Of a stretch of 64,000 nt of DNA, positions 43,721 to 53,035 are shown piece after piece (the first letter of the stretch is position 1; the number at the start of each line of letters is the position of its first letter). The position numbers and the translations under genes are program-made. Origin of the DNA: Pseudomonas tensinigenes (GTDB lineage Bacteria > Pseudomonadota > Gammaproteobacteria > Pseudomonadales > Pseudomonadaceae). The DNA lies in NCBI RefSeq assembly GCF_014268445.2, contig NZ_CP077089.1:5253501-5317500 (forward strand). Direction: 5' to 3'. The notes under the pieces were generated by a model, which was not told the origin of the DNA, searched no databases, and saw only the letters and a list, made by a program, of their open reading frames with translations.

Positions 43721-43738
43721 TGTGCAATGCAAAACCAA

Positions 43739-43827
43739 TGTGGGAGCGAGCCTGCTCGCGAAAGCGCTGTGTCAGTCACAGAATCTGTCACTGATATTGC
43801 GCATTCGCGAGCAGGCTCGCTCCCACA
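43739..43827. repeat. Paired REP element (family A)
   Basis: Inverted REP cores between the convergent GNAT and peptide deformylase genes. Confidence 0.85.
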
Positions 43828-43849
43828 GGGGTATGTACTGGGTCTTGGA

Positions 43850-44389
43850 TCAATCGTCGGCGGTGGGATCGAGATCCGGAAACATCACTTCGGTAAAACC
43901 GAACTTGCTGAAGTCAGTAATCCGCGACGGGTACAACCGGCCGATCAGGTGATCGCATTCGTGCTGCACAACCCGTGCGTGGAAACCTGATGCTACGCGC
44001 ACAATCGGCTCACCCTTCGGATCAAACCCTTCGTAACGAATCTGCTGATAACGATCCACCGCACCGCGCAACCCCGGCACCGACAGACACCCCTCAAAGC
44101 CCTCCTCCGTCAACGGACTCAGCGGCGTAATCAACGGATTGATCAGGATCGTCTGCGGCACGGCTTCAGCGTCCGGGTAACGTTCGCTGTGTTCGAAACC
44201 AAAGATCACCAGTTGCAGATCGACACCGATCTGCGGCGCAGCCAGGCCAACGCCACCGACGCTTTCCATGGTCTGGAACATATCGTCGATCAGTTGCCAC
44301 AGCTCGGGGCTGTCGAACATCTCGGTCGGCACTGGCGGGGCGATGCGCAGCAGGCGCTCGTCGCCCATTTTCAGAATTTCACGGATCAT
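43850..44389 (-). CDS. def: Peptide deformylase
   Basis: A 179-residue metalloenzyme that removes the formyl group from nascent protein N-termini. All three motifs are present: [10 protein letters not shown] (46-55), EGCLS (99-103, metal Cys101) and HECDH (143-147, metal His143/His147 and catalytic Glu144). It is likely a second, non-essential copy, since the main def normally lies beside fmt, which is absent here. It starts two bases after the BrkB gene ends, so they share an operon. Confidence 0.85.
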   Translation of the reverse strand: MIREILKMGDERLLRIAPPVPTEMFDSPELWQLIDDMFQTMESVGGVGLAAPQIGVDLQLVIFGFEHSERYPDAEAVPQTILINPLITPLSPLTEEGFEGCLSVPGLRGAVDRYQQIRYEGFDPKGEPIVRVASGFHARVVQHECDHLIGRLYPSRITDFSKFGFTEVMFPDLDPTADD

Positions 44390-44391
44390 GA

Positions 44392-45342
44392 TCAGACTTC
44401 GTCAGTGTCCGGCTTGAGCGAGTGATCGCGGCCCAGGCCCGAGACGTGTTGTTTGGGATGCTCATCGAGTTCGCCGGGGACTTTCTCACCCGCGTCCTTG
44501 CCCTCGCTGGACATGTGTTCGATCACCGCGTTCATCTCGGCGCCGAGCAACAGCACCGCAGCGGAAATATAGAAATACAGCAACAGCACGATGATCGCCC
44601 CGATGCTGCCATACATCGCGTTGTAGTTGGCGAAGGTTTTCACGTAGAAAGCGAAGCCCAACGAGGCGATGATCCACACCACCACCGCCAGGACCGAACC
44701 GGGCGTGATGAAACGGAATTCCTGTTTGACGTCCGGCATCACGTAGTAGATCAATGCTACCGCGACCATCATCAGAATCACGATCACCGGCCAGCGCGCG
44801 ATCGTCCACACGGTGACGATGAAGTCTTCCAGCCCCACCTGCGCGGCGATCCAGCCCATCACCTGCGGCCCGAGCACCATCAGCGCGGCGGCCACCAGCA
44901 GCATGCCGGCAATGCCGACGGTGTAGAAAATCGACAGCGGGAAACGCTTCCAGACCGGTCGGCCTTCAACCACGTCGTATGCGGCGTTCATCGCGCTCAT
45001 CATCAAGCGCACGCCAGCGGAGGCGGTGTACAGGGCAATGACAATACCGACGGAAAGCAGGCCACCCTTGGATTGCTGCAACTGGTCGATCACCGGATTG
45101 ACCTGCTCCAGTGCCTGCGGGGGCAGCACCAGTTCCGATTGCAGGCGCAGCCAGGAGAAGAAGTCCGGCAGGTGCAGGAAGCCGATCAGAGCGATCAGAA
45201 ACAGAATGAACGGGAACAGCGAAAACAGCATCTGGTAGGCCAGTGCCGAGGCGTAGGTCGACATCTCGTCGTCGACGAATTCAGTGACCGTGCGCACCAT
45301 CACCCGGTGCAGGGGCAGACCTTTCATGTCCGGAAAAATCAT
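44392..45342 (-). CDS. YihY/BrkB-family inner-membrane protein
   Basis: A 316-residue protein with six membrane helices of the YihY/BrkB family: [20 protein letters not shown] before helix 1, [20 protein letters not shown] in the middle, [20 protein letters not shown] and [20 protein letters not shown] towards the end. The C-terminal 45 residues are charged and cytoplasmic. BrkB proteins were once called ribonuclease BN; the transport or other role is unclear. Start 45342 has a perfect AAGGAG nine bases upstream. Confidence 0.8.
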   Translation of the reverse strand: MIFPDMKGLPLHRVMVRTVTEFVDDEMSTYASALAYQMLFSLFPFILFLIALIGFLHLPDFFSWLRLQSELVLPPQALEQVNPVIDQLQQSKGGLLSVGIVIALYTASAGVRLMMSAMNAAYDVVEGRPVWKRFPLSIFYTVGIAGMLLVAAALMVLGPQVMGWIAAQVGLEDFIVTVWTIARWPVIVILMMVAVALIYYVMPDVKQEFRFITPGSVLAVVVWIIASLGFAFYVKTFANYNAMYGSIGAIIVLLLYFYISAAVLLLGAEMNAVIEHMSSEGKDAGEKVPGELDEHPKQHVSGLGRDHSLKPDTDEV

Positions 45343-45456
45343 TCGCGTCTCCTTTCGCCGCAATACAGGTTGAAGTCGTGGCGACTCAGGGGCCGTTTTT
45401 TACATCACGGTAGCCTGTTTGGCGAACCTCGTCGGGTCGTCGCAGGCTTTTGACAC

Positions 45457-45482
45457 AAAAACGGCCATCCTTGGATGGCCGT
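45457..45482 (-). terminator. Rho-independent terminator of csbD
   Basis: A perfect 10-bp stem (ACGGCCATCC/GGATGGCCGT) with, on the minus strand, a following TTTT run, 25 bases after the CsbD stop. Confidence 0.8.
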
Positions 45483-45506
45483 TCGTGTCTTTCGTTCAAG
45501 GCTGGA

Positions 45507-45698
45507 TTACGCCTTGTCGACGCCTTTTTTGACCGCGTCCTTGGCTTTGCCGACGGCTTGCTGGGCTTCGCCTTTTTTCTCTTGAATCTTGCCTTCGGCT
45601 TGCAGCTTGGTGTTGTCGGTGGCTTTACCGACGCCTTGCTTGACGTTGCCGACCGCTTCGTTGGCCATGCCTTTTACTTTATCGCCTGTGCTACTCAT
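45507..45698 (-). CDS. CsbD-family stress protein
   Basis: A 63-residue hydrophilic protein with the CsbD pattern GDKVKGMANEAVGNVKQGVG, then KLQAEGKIQEKKGEAQQAVG. CsbD proteins are abundant general stress proteins of unknown mechanism. AAGGAG sits at the right distance from the start, and its own terminator follows, so it is a single-gene unit. Confidence 0.85.
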   Translation of the reverse strand: MSSTGDKVKGMANEAVGNVKQGVGKATDNTKLQAEGKIQEKKGEAQQAVGKAKDAVKKGVDKA

Positions 45699-45895
45699 GG
45701 TGTTTCTCCTTGGTGCAATTAGGGGGAAAAGTCAGTACGTAATGATTGACTGGCCGGGTTTGCGCCAAGTTTCATTTATTTTCAGGGGTTCATTTCGTCG
45801 TGGCGTGCAGGTTGGGCTTTATGTTTGCGTGCGTAGCCCCGAGAATGCGCAACATATGGGCGCCAAGCGCCAGGAACTGATCCCGCAGGAATGTT

Positions 45896-46273
45896 ATGAA
45901 ACTCGATAAAACGCAGGCCATCGCCCGACGCAACAAGGAACTGGGCGGTGCCGTGCTTGGCACCAACAACTGCCACTTCGCCGAACTGAACCGTAACCGC
46001 AACATCTGGTGGTTCGACCTGCCGGTGTCGCGTCTGGCCATCGGTCAGTACGAGTGGATTCACCTGCTGATGCACACGCCGGCCACTGACGAACTGCTGC
46101 ATCTGAAAGTGCCGACGGTGTTCCTGCGTGAAAAGCTTGAAGGGCTGGTGATTCGCAACGAAGGCAAGCGTAAAGCGGCATTGAGCCTGGAGTTGAGTGC
46201 AGACAAGGATTCGTATCTGCAGGACATGCGTCCGGCGGGGACTAACGTGAATTTTGCGCCGTTCCGTCAATAG
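45896..46273 (+). CDS. Conserved hypothetical protein
   Basis: A 125-residue protein, not recognised by name. It has beta-rich segments (NIWWFDLPVSRLAIGQYEWI, LLHLKVPTVFLREKL) and a C-terminal ALSLELSADKDSYLQDMRPA. It has no signal peptide or membrane helix. CAGGA precedes the start by eight to twelve bases. Its stop codon TAG directly touches the left end of a family C repeat array. Confidence 0.65.
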   Translation: MKLDKTQAIARRNKELGGAVLGTNNCHFAELNRNRNIWWFDLPVSRLAIGQYEWIHLLMHTPATDELLHLKVPTVFLREKLEGLVIRNEGKRKAALSLELSADKDSYLQDMRPAGTNVNFAPFRQ

Positions 46274-46637
46274 CCCTCACCCTAACCCTCTCCCAGAGGG
46301 AGAGGGGACTGATCGAGGTGTTTGGGCGAGCTACGCCGACCTGAGATTCCTGAGTTGAACTCAGGTTCTGAACAGCCCCGATTGGCTCCCTCTCTCAGAG
46401 GGAGAGGGGACTGACCGAGGTATTCGGGCGAGATACACCGACCTGAGATTCCTGAGTTGAACTCAGGTTCTGAACAGCCCCGATCGGCTCCCTCTCTCAG
46501 AGGGAGAGCGGACTGACCGAGGTGTTTGGGCAAGGTACACCGACCTGAGATTCCTGAGTTGAACTCAGGTTCTGAAAGGCCCCCGATCGGCTCCCTTCCC
46601 CCTCGCCCCCTGGGGGAGAGGGTTGGGGTGAGGGGGT
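46274..46637. repeat. Family C element expanded to three 102-bp tandem units
   Basis: The AGAGGGGACTGA block recurs at 46301, 46403 and (with one change) 46505, 102 bp apart. Each unit holds a CTCTCTCAGAGGGAGAG hairpin, ACACCGACCTGAGATTC and the near-perfect palindrome CCTGAGTTGAACTCAGG. The outer ends are the same CCCTCACCCTAACCCTCTCC and GGGTTGGGGTGAGGG-type arms as the other family C loci. Confidence 0.8.
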
Positions 46638-46680
46638 AGATTTACCAGGCACTGCAAATCTACAGCCTGCCCCAACAAAA

Positions 46681-46700
46681 AGCCCCGCATCTGCGGGGCT
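46681..46700 (-). terminator. Rho-independent terminator of fadD1
   Basis: AGCCCCGCA-TC-TGCGGGGCT with a TTTTT run on the minus strand, nine bases after the fadD1 stop. Confidence 0.85.
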
Positions 46701-46708
46701 TCGTGTTT

Positions 46709-48406
46709 TCAGGCGGCGGACTTGGCCTTGATCTTCTTCAGCTCTTCATCCCGCAACTCGCGACGCAGGATCTTGCCGACATTGGTGGTCGGCAGCGCAT
46801 CGCGGAATTCCACCGAGCGCGGCACCTTGTAACCAGTGACGTTGGCACGCATGTGATCCATCACCTGCTCTTTGGTCAGGGTCACGCCTGGTTTGGCAAC
46901 GATGAAAATCTTGATCGCCTCGCCCGACTTCTCGTCCGGCACGCCGATGGCCGCGCACTGCAACACGCCCGGCAAAGTCGCCAGCACGTCTTCCAGTTCG
47001 TTCGGATAGACGTTGAAACCGGAGACCAGAATCATGTCTTTCTTGCGATCGACAATGCGCATGTAGCCGTCCGGCTGGATCAGCGCGATGTCACCGGTCT
47101 TCAGCCAGCCTTCGCTGTCGAGCATTTCATCGGTGGCTTCCTGACGCTGCCAGTAGCCCTTCATCACTTGCGGACCTTTGACGCACAGTTCGCCGATTTC
47201 ACCCAGCGGCTGCTCGACACCGTTATCGTCGATGACTTTGCACAAGGTCGATGGCACCGGAATACCGATGGTGCCGATCTGGATGTGCTGGATCGGGTTG
47301 ACCGTGGCCACCGGGCTGGTTTCGGTCATGCCGTAACCTTCGCAGATGGCGCAACCGGTGACCGCTTTCCAACGCTCGGCAGCGGCCAGTTGCAGGGCCA
47401 TGCCGCCGGACAAGGTGACTTTCAGCGCGGAGAAATCCAGCTTGCGGAAACCTTCGTTGTTACACAGCGCCACGAACAACGTGTTGAGGCCGACGAAACC
47501 GCTGAACTTCCACTTCGACAGTTCCTTGACCATCGCCGGCAGGTCGCGCGGGTTGCTGATCAGGATGTTGTGGTTGCCGATCAGCATCATCGCCATGCAA
47601 TGAAAGGTGAACGCATAGATGTGGTACAGCGGCAGCGGCGTGATCAGGATCTCGCAACCTTCATTGAGGTTTGAACCCATCAGCGCCTTGCACTGCAGCA
47701 TGTTGGCGACGAGGTTGCGATGGGTCAGCATCGCGCCTTTGGCCACGCCGGTAGTGCCGCCGGTGTATTGCAGCACGGCAACGTCGCCGCTGTGCGGATT
47801 GGCTTCGGCAACCGGTTGGCCCTGGCCCTTGCTCAGCACGTCGTTGAACTTGACGGCTTTGGGCAGGTGATAGGCCGGGACCATTTTCTTCACGTACTTG
47901 ATGACGCTGTTGATCAGCAGTCGCTTGATCGGCGGCAGCAGGTCGGCGACTTCAGTGACGATGACGTGTTTGACGCCGGTTTTCGGCACCACGGCTTCGG
48001 CCAGGTGCGCCATGTTCGCCAGGCACACCAGCGCCTTGGCACCGGAGTCGTTGAATTGGTGTTCCATTTCCCGCGCGGTGTACAGCGGGTTGGTGTTGAC
48101 CACGATCAGCCCGGCGCGAATCGCACCGAAGACGGCGACCGGGTACTGCAGAACGTTGGGCAGTTGCACGGCGATTCGATCGCCGGGCTGCAAATCGGTA
48201 TGCTGTTGCAGATAGGCGGCAAACGCACCGGACAATTCGTACAATTCACCGTAGGTGATTGTCTTGCCCAGGTTGCTGAAAGCCGGTTTGTTGGCGAAGC
48301 GTTGGCAGGATTGCTTCAACACTGCCTGAATGTTCGGATACTCGTCCGGATTGATGTCGGCAGCAATTCCAGCCGGGTATTTATCCTTCCAAAAGTCTTC
48401 GATCAT
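46709..48406 (-). CDS. fadD1: Long-chain fatty acid-CoA ligase FadD1
   Basis: A 565-residue acyl-CoA synthetase that activates fatty acids with ATP and CoA, the entry step of beta-oxidation. Visible are the P-loop YTGGTTGVAKGAMLTHRN (about 213-230), the acyl motif EGYGMTETSP (about 356), the adenylate motif GWLKTGDIALIQPDGYMRIV and the hinge DRKKDMILVSGFNVYPNELE, and the C-terminal Lys region ATNVGKILRREL written TTNVGKILRREL here. It is the second gene after fadD2, separated by 347 bp containing a family B repeat, so it probably has its own promoter. Confidence 0.9.
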   Translation of the reverse strand: MIEDFWKDKYPAGIAADINPDEYPNIQAVLKQSCQRFANKPAFSNLGKTITYGELYELSGAFAAYLQQHTDLQPGDRIAVQLPNVLQYPVAVFGAIRAGLIVVNTNPLYTAREMEHQFNDSGAKALVCLANMAHLAEAVVPKTGVKHVIVTEVADLLPPIKRLLINSVIKYVKKMVPAYHLPKAVKFNDVLSKGQGQPVAEANPHSGDVAVLQYTGGTTGVAKGAMLTHRNLVANMLQCKALMGSNLNEGCEILITPLPLYHIYAFTFHCMAMMLIGNHNILISNPRDLPAMVKELSKWKFSGFVGLNTLFVALCNNEGFRKLDFSALKVTLSGGMALQLAAAERWKAVTGCAICEGYGMTETSPVATVNPIQHIQIGTIGIPVPSTLCKVIDDNGVEQPLGEIGELCVKGPQVMKGYWQRQEATDEMLDSEGWLKTGDIALIQPDGYMRIVDRKKDMILVSGFNVYPNELEDVLATLPGVLQCAAIGVPDEKSGEAIKIFIVAKPGVTLTKEQVMDHMRANVTGYKVPRSVEFRDALPTTNVGKILRRELRDEELKKIKAKSAA

Positions 48407-48753
48407 GGAAGCCCACTCCTCAGCAACGCGAATTCTTCACCGCATTTGATGCGATTATTATTGGTGTGTGTTTGGTATTGGTGAATCTGGCTTTTATATA
48501 GGCCGAGAAGTCACAAAGCGCGCCGAGAGTAGCAGCTTTGCCAAGGGTCGACTAGAGCCAAAAGCGGCCCCTACAGTCACTATGATGACTCAAGACCACC
48601 TAGCAGTCATTTTAGAGCAAAAATCCTAGAATACCTTTGAAGCCCCGGTTTTCGGGGACTCAAAGTAAACGATCGCAGCCTTCGGCAGCTCCTACAGGAA
48701 ATGCATTCCAAGGTAGGAGCTGCCGAAGGCTGCGATCTTTGTGTTTTTGACTT
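48407..48753. other. fadD2-fadD1 gap
   Basis: No gene. It contains a CCCCG-GTTTT-CGGGG hairpin (48643-48657) and a family B repeat (48671-48740). The rest (48420-48640) is AT-richer and is likely to hold the fadD1 promoter, but I cannot assign one with confidence. Confidence 0.5.
48671..48740. repeat. Family B hairpin repeat, inverted-out form
   Basis: Here the arms are in the opposite order: GATCGCAGCCTTCGGCAGCT first and AGCTGCCGAAGGCTGCGATC last, around a 23-base centre. The TTTTGATC inner part is lost. Confidence 0.8.
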
Positions 48754-50442
48754 TTACGCGATATCGCGCAACTCGCGCCGCAGAATTTTCCCGACAGGCG
48801 TCATCGGCAATGACTCACGCAACACGATGTGTTTCGGCACCTTATACGCGGTGAAATTCTCTTTGCAGTAGGCCTTGAGCTCTTCAAGACTGACCCCGGT
48901 TTCCCGCGCCACCACAAACAGTTTCACCGCCTCCCCCGAACGCTCGTCCGGCACCCCGATCACCGCGCAGTTGGCGACTTTCGGATGGGCCATCACCACG
49001 TCTTCGATCTCGTTCGGATACACATTGAAACCGGAGACGATGATCATGTCCTTCTTGCGATCAACAATGCGCACAAAACCGTCCGGATCGATCACCGCAA
49101 TATCGCCGGACTTGAACCAGCCCTCGGCATCCAGCACTTCGGCCGTGGCCTCAGGTTTGTGCCAGTAGCCCTTCATGATCTGCGGGCCTTTGATGCACAG
49201 CTCGCCGCGTTCGCCCATAGCCAGCTCGACACCATCGTCATTGATGACTTTCAGCAACGTGCCCGGCACCGGCAAGCCAACCGTGCCCAGCCGCGATTGA
49301 TCGCCGTACGGGTTAGTGCAGGCCACCGGTGAGGTTTCGGTCAGGCCGTAGCCTTCGGTGATGCGGCAACCGGTTATCTGCTCCCAGCGCTCGGCGGTAG
49401 CTTTGACCAGTGCGGTGCCACCGGAGTTGGTGAGCTTGAGGCTGGAAAAATCGAGGGTCTTGAAATCCGCGTGATCCATAAGCGCCACGAACAAGGTGTT
49501 CAAGCCCAGCAGCGCCGAGAAGCGCCAGTTCTTCAGCTCCTTGATGAAGCCGGCAATATCGCGCGGGTTGGTGATCAGCACGTTGTGGTTGCCGGAAACC
49601 ATCATGCACATGCAGTTCGCGGTGAAGGCATAGATGTGATACAGCGGCAGCGGCGCGATCATCACTTCCTGGCCTTCGCGCAGCAGCGGCTGGCCGTCCG
49701 GGCCGAGCTGGGCGAGACAGGCGCGCACTTGCTGCATGTTCGCCACCAGATTGCCGTGGGTGAGCATCGCGCCTTTCGCCAGCCCGGTGGTGCCGCCGGT
49801 GTATTGCAGCACGGCGATGTCGTCGAGGCTGACTTTCAGTGGCTTGATGCCCAGGCCGCGACCCATGCGCAGTGCGCTCTTGAAGGAGATCGCCTGCGGC
49901 AGCGAATACGCCGGGACCATTTTCTTCACTTTGCTGACCACGGTGTTGACCAGCCAGCCCTTGGCGGTGGGCATCAGGTCGCCCATCTTCGCTTCGATCA
50001 GGTATTGAATGTCGGTGTCGGGCAGCACTTCCTGGACTTTCTGCCCGAACATGTTCAGGTACACCAGTGCCCGTGCCCCGGAATCCTTGAACTGATGACG
50101 CATCTCGCGCGCGGTGTACAGCGGGTTGGTGTTGACCACGATCAACCCGGCACGCAATGCACCGAACACGGCAATCGGGTAATGCAGGACGTTGGGCATC
50201 TGCACGGCGATGCGATCCCCCGGGACCAGATCGGTATGCGCCTGCAAGTAACCGGCGAAGGCTGCGCTCTGACGCTCAAGTTCAGCGTAGGTCAGGGTGA
50301 TGCCCATGTTGCTGAACGCCGGGCGATCGGCGAACTTCTTGCAGGAACGCTCGAACACCTCGATCACCGACTTGAACTCACCCATGTCGATGTCCAGCGG
50401 TACGCCGGCCGGGCGTTTGTCGTTCCAGAAATCAGGTTGCAT
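48754..50442 (-). CDS. fadD2: Long-chain fatty acid-CoA ligase FadD2
   Basis: A 562-residue acyl-CoA synthetase paralogous to FadD1. The P-loop is YTGGTTGLAKGAMLTHGN, the acyl motif EGYGLTETSP, and the hinge VDRKKDMIIVSGFNVYPNEI. It ends TPVGKILRRELRDIA. Start 50442 (MQPDFWNDKRP) has AGAGGA upstream and aligns with FadD1; the frame is open to 50490. The order fadD2-fadD1 with divergent lipase-phaJ1 matches PA3300-PA3299 and PA3301-PA3302 of P. aeruginosa as I recall it. In that species FadD1 and FadD2 prefer different chain lengths. Confidence 0.9.
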   Translation of the reverse strand: MQPDFWNDKRPAGVPLDIDMGEFKSVIEVFERSCKKFADRPAFSNMGITLTYAELERQSAAFAGYLQAHTDLVPGDRIAVQMPNVLHYPIAVFGALRAGLIVVNTNPLYTAREMRHQFKDSGARALVYLNMFGQKVQEVLPDTDIQYLIEAKMGDLMPTAKGWLVNTVVSKVKKMVPAYSLPQAISFKSALRMGRGLGIKPLKVSLDDIAVLQYTGGTTGLAKGAMLTHGNLVANMQQVRACLAQLGPDGQPLLREGQEVMIAPLPLYHIYAFTANCMCMMVSGNHNVLITNPRDIAGFIKELKNWRFSALLGLNTLFVALMDHADFKTLDFSSLKLTNSGGTALVKATAERWEQITGCRITEGYGLTETSPVACTNPYGDQSRLGTVGLPVPGTLLKVINDDGVELAMGERGELCIKGPQIMKGYWHKPEATAEVLDAEGWFKSGDIAVIDPDGFVRIVDRKKDMIIVSGFNVYPNEIEDVVMAHPKVANCAVIGVPDERSGEAVKLFVVARETGVSLEELKAYCKENFTAYKVPKHIVLRESLPMTPVGKILRRELRDIA

Positions 50443-50642
50443 TGTTCTTGTCCTCTTTACCTGAGCCGATCCGGGGCCGCTTTCTGTCATTTCTGAAAAA
50501 GCGGAGCTTCACGGACACTAGCAGTTATGGCCATTGAGGCAAATATGGACAAAGCCGTCATTGATCGTGTGAATCTTCCTGCCGTGGCGTGGGCTGATCA
50601 GACGCGCTATACAATGATCCGACTCTGAGCAAAGGAAGCGCC

Positions 50643-51587
50643 ATGATCCACGACACCCTATGGCTGGACGCGAGTGACCGCAGCCGCCTCTTCGTCAATC
50701 AATGGCTGCCCGCAGCGCCATTGAAAGCGGTGATCCTGCTGGCCCATGGCATGGCCGAACACAGCGGCCGCTATGCACGACTGGCCGACACGTTTTGCGA
50801 CAAAGGATATGGCGTGTACGCCCCGGATTTACGCGGACATGGCAAAACCGCCAATCACGGCACCCTCGGCCACTTCGCCGATGACGACGGCTGGTGCAAA
50901 GTGCTCGGCGATCTGGCCAGCCTCAATCAGCACATTGGTCAACAACACCCCGGTGTGCCGATTATTTTGTTGGGGCACAGCATGGGCAGCTATCTTGCCC
51001 AAGGCTATTTACTGCACCACAGCGCCAGTCTGCACGGGGCGATTCTCAGTGGTTCCAACTTTCAGCCTGTTGCGCTGTACGGCGCCGCGCGGCAGATCGC
51101 CCGTGTGGAGAAAATGCGCCAGGGAGGTAAGGGCCGCAGCGCGTTGATCGAATGGTTGTCGTTCGGCTCGTTCAACAACAAATTCAAACCGGTGCGCACA
51201 CGCTTTGACTGGCTGAGTCGTGATCCCGCCGAAGTCGACCAGTATGCCAACGACCCGTTATGCGGCTTTCGCTGCACCAATCAACTGTGGATCGACCTGC
51301 TCGGCGGCTTGCAGCAGATCAGCAAAGCGTCCAATCTCGCGCAGATCGACCCGGGCCTGCCGGTGCTGGTAATCGGCGGCGAATGTGATCCGGTGAGTGA
51401 AGGCAAGCGTCTGACAGATCTGGCCAATGCTTTGCGCTCGGCCGGCAGCCAGCACCTGCAACTGAAGATCTACCCGCAGGCGCGGCACGAATTGTTCAAC
51501 GAAACCAACCGCGACGAAGTGATCGCGGATGTGCTGGCCTGGATCGATCAGGCCCTGAGCCATCCGCGCCCTCAGCGCAGCGAATAA
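50643..51587 (+). CDS. Alpha/beta hydrolase, monoacylglycerol lipase-like
   Basis: A 314-residue serine hydrolase. The oxyanion segment is AHGMAEHSGRY (34-44), the nucleophile elbow GHSMGS (Ser113), the acid in GGECDPVSEGKR and the base in QARHELFNET. The pattern is that of monoacylglycerol lipases and lysophospholipases (PldB-type, Hydrolase_4). It is cytoplasmic, with no signal peptide. AAAGGAAG precedes the start. It is followed 42 bp later by phaJ1 and faces the fadD pair, so it probably releases fatty acids for activation. Confidence 0.8.
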   Translation: MIHDTLWLDASDRSRLFVNQWLPAAPLKAVILLAHGMAEHSGRYARLADTFCDKGYGVYAPDLRGHGKTANHGTLGHFADDDGWCKVLGDLASLNQHIGQQHPGVPIILLGHSMGSYLAQGYLLHHSASLHGAILSGSNFQPVALYGAARQIARVEKMRQGGKGRSALIEWLSFGSFNNKFKPVRTRFDWLSRDPAEVDQYANDPLCGFRCTNQLWIDLLGGLQQISKASNLAQIDPGLPVLVIGGECDPVSEGKRLTDLANALRSAGSQHLQLKIYPQARHELFNETNRDEVIADVLAWIDQALSHPRPQRSE

Positions 51588-51629
51588 TTTTTTCTGGATT
51601 CACTGAATCCGTCACAGGAATCGAGACCG

Positions 51630-52100
51630 ATGACCCAGGTTACCAACATCCCTTACGAAGCCCTCGAAGTCGGCCAGACCGCCAGCTACAGCAAAACCGT
51701 CGAAGAGCGCGACATTCAACTGTTTGCCGCGATGTCGGGCGACCACAACCCGGTGCACCTGGACGCCGAGTTTGCCGCCGCCAGCATGTTCAAGGAGCGT
51801 ATCGCTCACGGTATGTTCAGTGGCGCGCTGATCAGTGCCGCCGTTGCCTGCGAGCTGCCTGGGCCGGGCACCATTTATATCGGTCAGCAGATGAGCTTTC
51901 AGAAGCCGGTGAAGATCGGCGACACGTTGACCGTGCGTCTGGAAATTCTCGAGAAACTGCCGAAGTTTCGTGTACGCATTGCCACTCGTGTGTTCAACCA
52001 GCGTGATGAGTTGGTGGTGGATGGTGAGGCGGAGATTCTGGCGCCGCGTAAGCAGCAGACGGTGACGTTGCCTACTTTGCCGGCGATCAGCATTGGCTGA
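51630..52100 (+). CDS. phaJ1: (R)-specific enoyl-CoA hydratase PhaJ1 (MaoC-like)
   Basis: A 156-residue hotdog-fold hydratase that converts trans-2-enoyl-CoA from beta-oxidation to (R)-3-hydroxyacyl-CoA for polyhydroxyalkanoate or (R)-hydroxy acid synthesis. The catalytic pair is Asp38 and His43 in MSGDHNPVHLDAEFA, followed by RIAHGMFSGALISAAVA and YIGQQMSFQKPVKIGDTLTV. Length and ending (LPAISIG) match P. aeruginosa PhaJ1 (PA3302) as I recall it. CAGGAA precedes the start. It forms an operon with the lipase. Confidence 0.85.
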   Translation: MTQVTNIPYEALEVGQTASYSKTVEERDIQLFAAMSGDHNPVHLDAEFAAASMFKERIAHGMFSGALISAAVACELPGPGTIYIGQQMSFQKPVKIGDTLTVRLEILEKLPKFRVRIATRVFNQRDELVVDGEAEILAPRKQQTVTLPTLPAISIG

Positions 52101-52129
52101 TTGATTGGTGGGGTGTCAGTGAGAGCTTT

Positions 52130-52291
52130 CCCCCTCACCCCAGCCCTCTCCCCCAGGGGGGCGAGGGGGAAAGGGAGCCGATCTATGTGGATTTCAAATC
52201 CCTGGTTCGACCCGGTACCCCAGGTCGGCGTACCTCGAAAGAACACCACGATCAGTCCCCTCTCCCTCCGGGAGAGGGCTAGGGTGAGGGG
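52130..52291. repeat. Family C repeat element, compact form
   Basis: A 162-bp element with CCCCCTCACCCCAGCCCTCT and GAGAGGGCTAGGGTGAGGGG ends and the internal word GGTCGGCGTACCTCGAA shared with the locus at 17071. GTCAGTGAGA precedes both copies. Confidence 0.75.
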
Positions 52292-52318
52292 CTCTTGCTT
52301 TGGCTTTCCACCAGACAT

Positions 52319-52349
52319 AAAAAAACGCCAGACTAGCTGGCGTTTTTTA
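52319..52349. terminator. Bidirectional rho-independent terminator
   Basis: A-run, ACGCCAG-ACTAG-CTGGCGT stem, T-run between phaJ1 and the convergent four-helix gene. Confidence 0.85.
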
Positions 52350-52363
52350 TAACCGGCAAGCGC

Positions 52364-52831
52364 TTAAGAACGAGCGCGAGCCTGGTTACGCAGGGCTTTC
52401 ACCTGGTCGTGGTTGCGTTGCACGCCGTGGTATTGGCGTTCAACCAGGTCACGAATACCTACCAGATTGTGCTTGTTGATCTTCTCGAGCGCTTCTTTGT
52501 AAGCCTTCAGCGCATGGTCTTCACCACGCTCGGCTTCGTTCAGCACAGCCTCTTCGTCCTTGCCGGTGAACATGGCTTTGACGTCGACCCAGCGACGGTG
52601 CAGGTCACCGCTGACGCTGGTGGAGGTTTCCGGATCGCCGCCCAGCTTGCGAACTTCGGCCTGCAGTTCTGCTGCAGCGGTGGCGCAATCAGCGGAGCGA
52701 GTTACAAACAGGGTTTTCAGTTCTGGATGCTTGATGTCTTCAGCGCAAGTCTTGAACCCTTCCTGACCGTCCTTGCTGGTTTCAATCAGGTCATTGAGTA
52801 CAGAGATGGCTTCTTTATTCATGTCGGTCAT
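52364..52831 (-). CDS. PA2169-family four-helix-bundle protein (DUF2383)
   Basis: A 155-residue helical protein of the PA2169/DUF2383 type: SVLNDLIETSKDGQEGFKTC, ELKTLFVTRSADCATAAAEL, EAVLNEAERGEDHALKAYKE and VERQYHGVQRNHDQVKALRN. The ferritin-like bundle carries several His/Glu positions that could bind metal. Family members are stress-induced; function unknown. AAGGAA precedes the start. It has its own terminator. Confidence 0.8.
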   Translation of the reverse strand: MTDMNKEAISVLNDLIETSKDGQEGFKTCAEDIKHPELKTLFVTRSADCATAAAELQAEVRKLGGDPETSTSVSGDLHRRWVDVKAMFTGKDEEAVLNEAERGEDHALKAYKEALEKINKHNLVGIRDLVERQYHGVQRNHDQVKALRNQARARS

Positions 52832-53035
52832 TTTTCAATTCCTTGCGATTGGTTGAAGATGCAAGGGATATTGCAGTGTGCGTGCCAGCTTTTTTATTTA
52901 TAGAATTTCGTTAATTATCAACAAGTTAAAGACAATTGAACTATCTGTATCACGGTTATTTGCATGATCTGTCATTTGGCCTGCATGCAGAATGCCTGTA
53001 TTTTCCAAGCTGATTTGAGCTAGACGAAATCCCTG

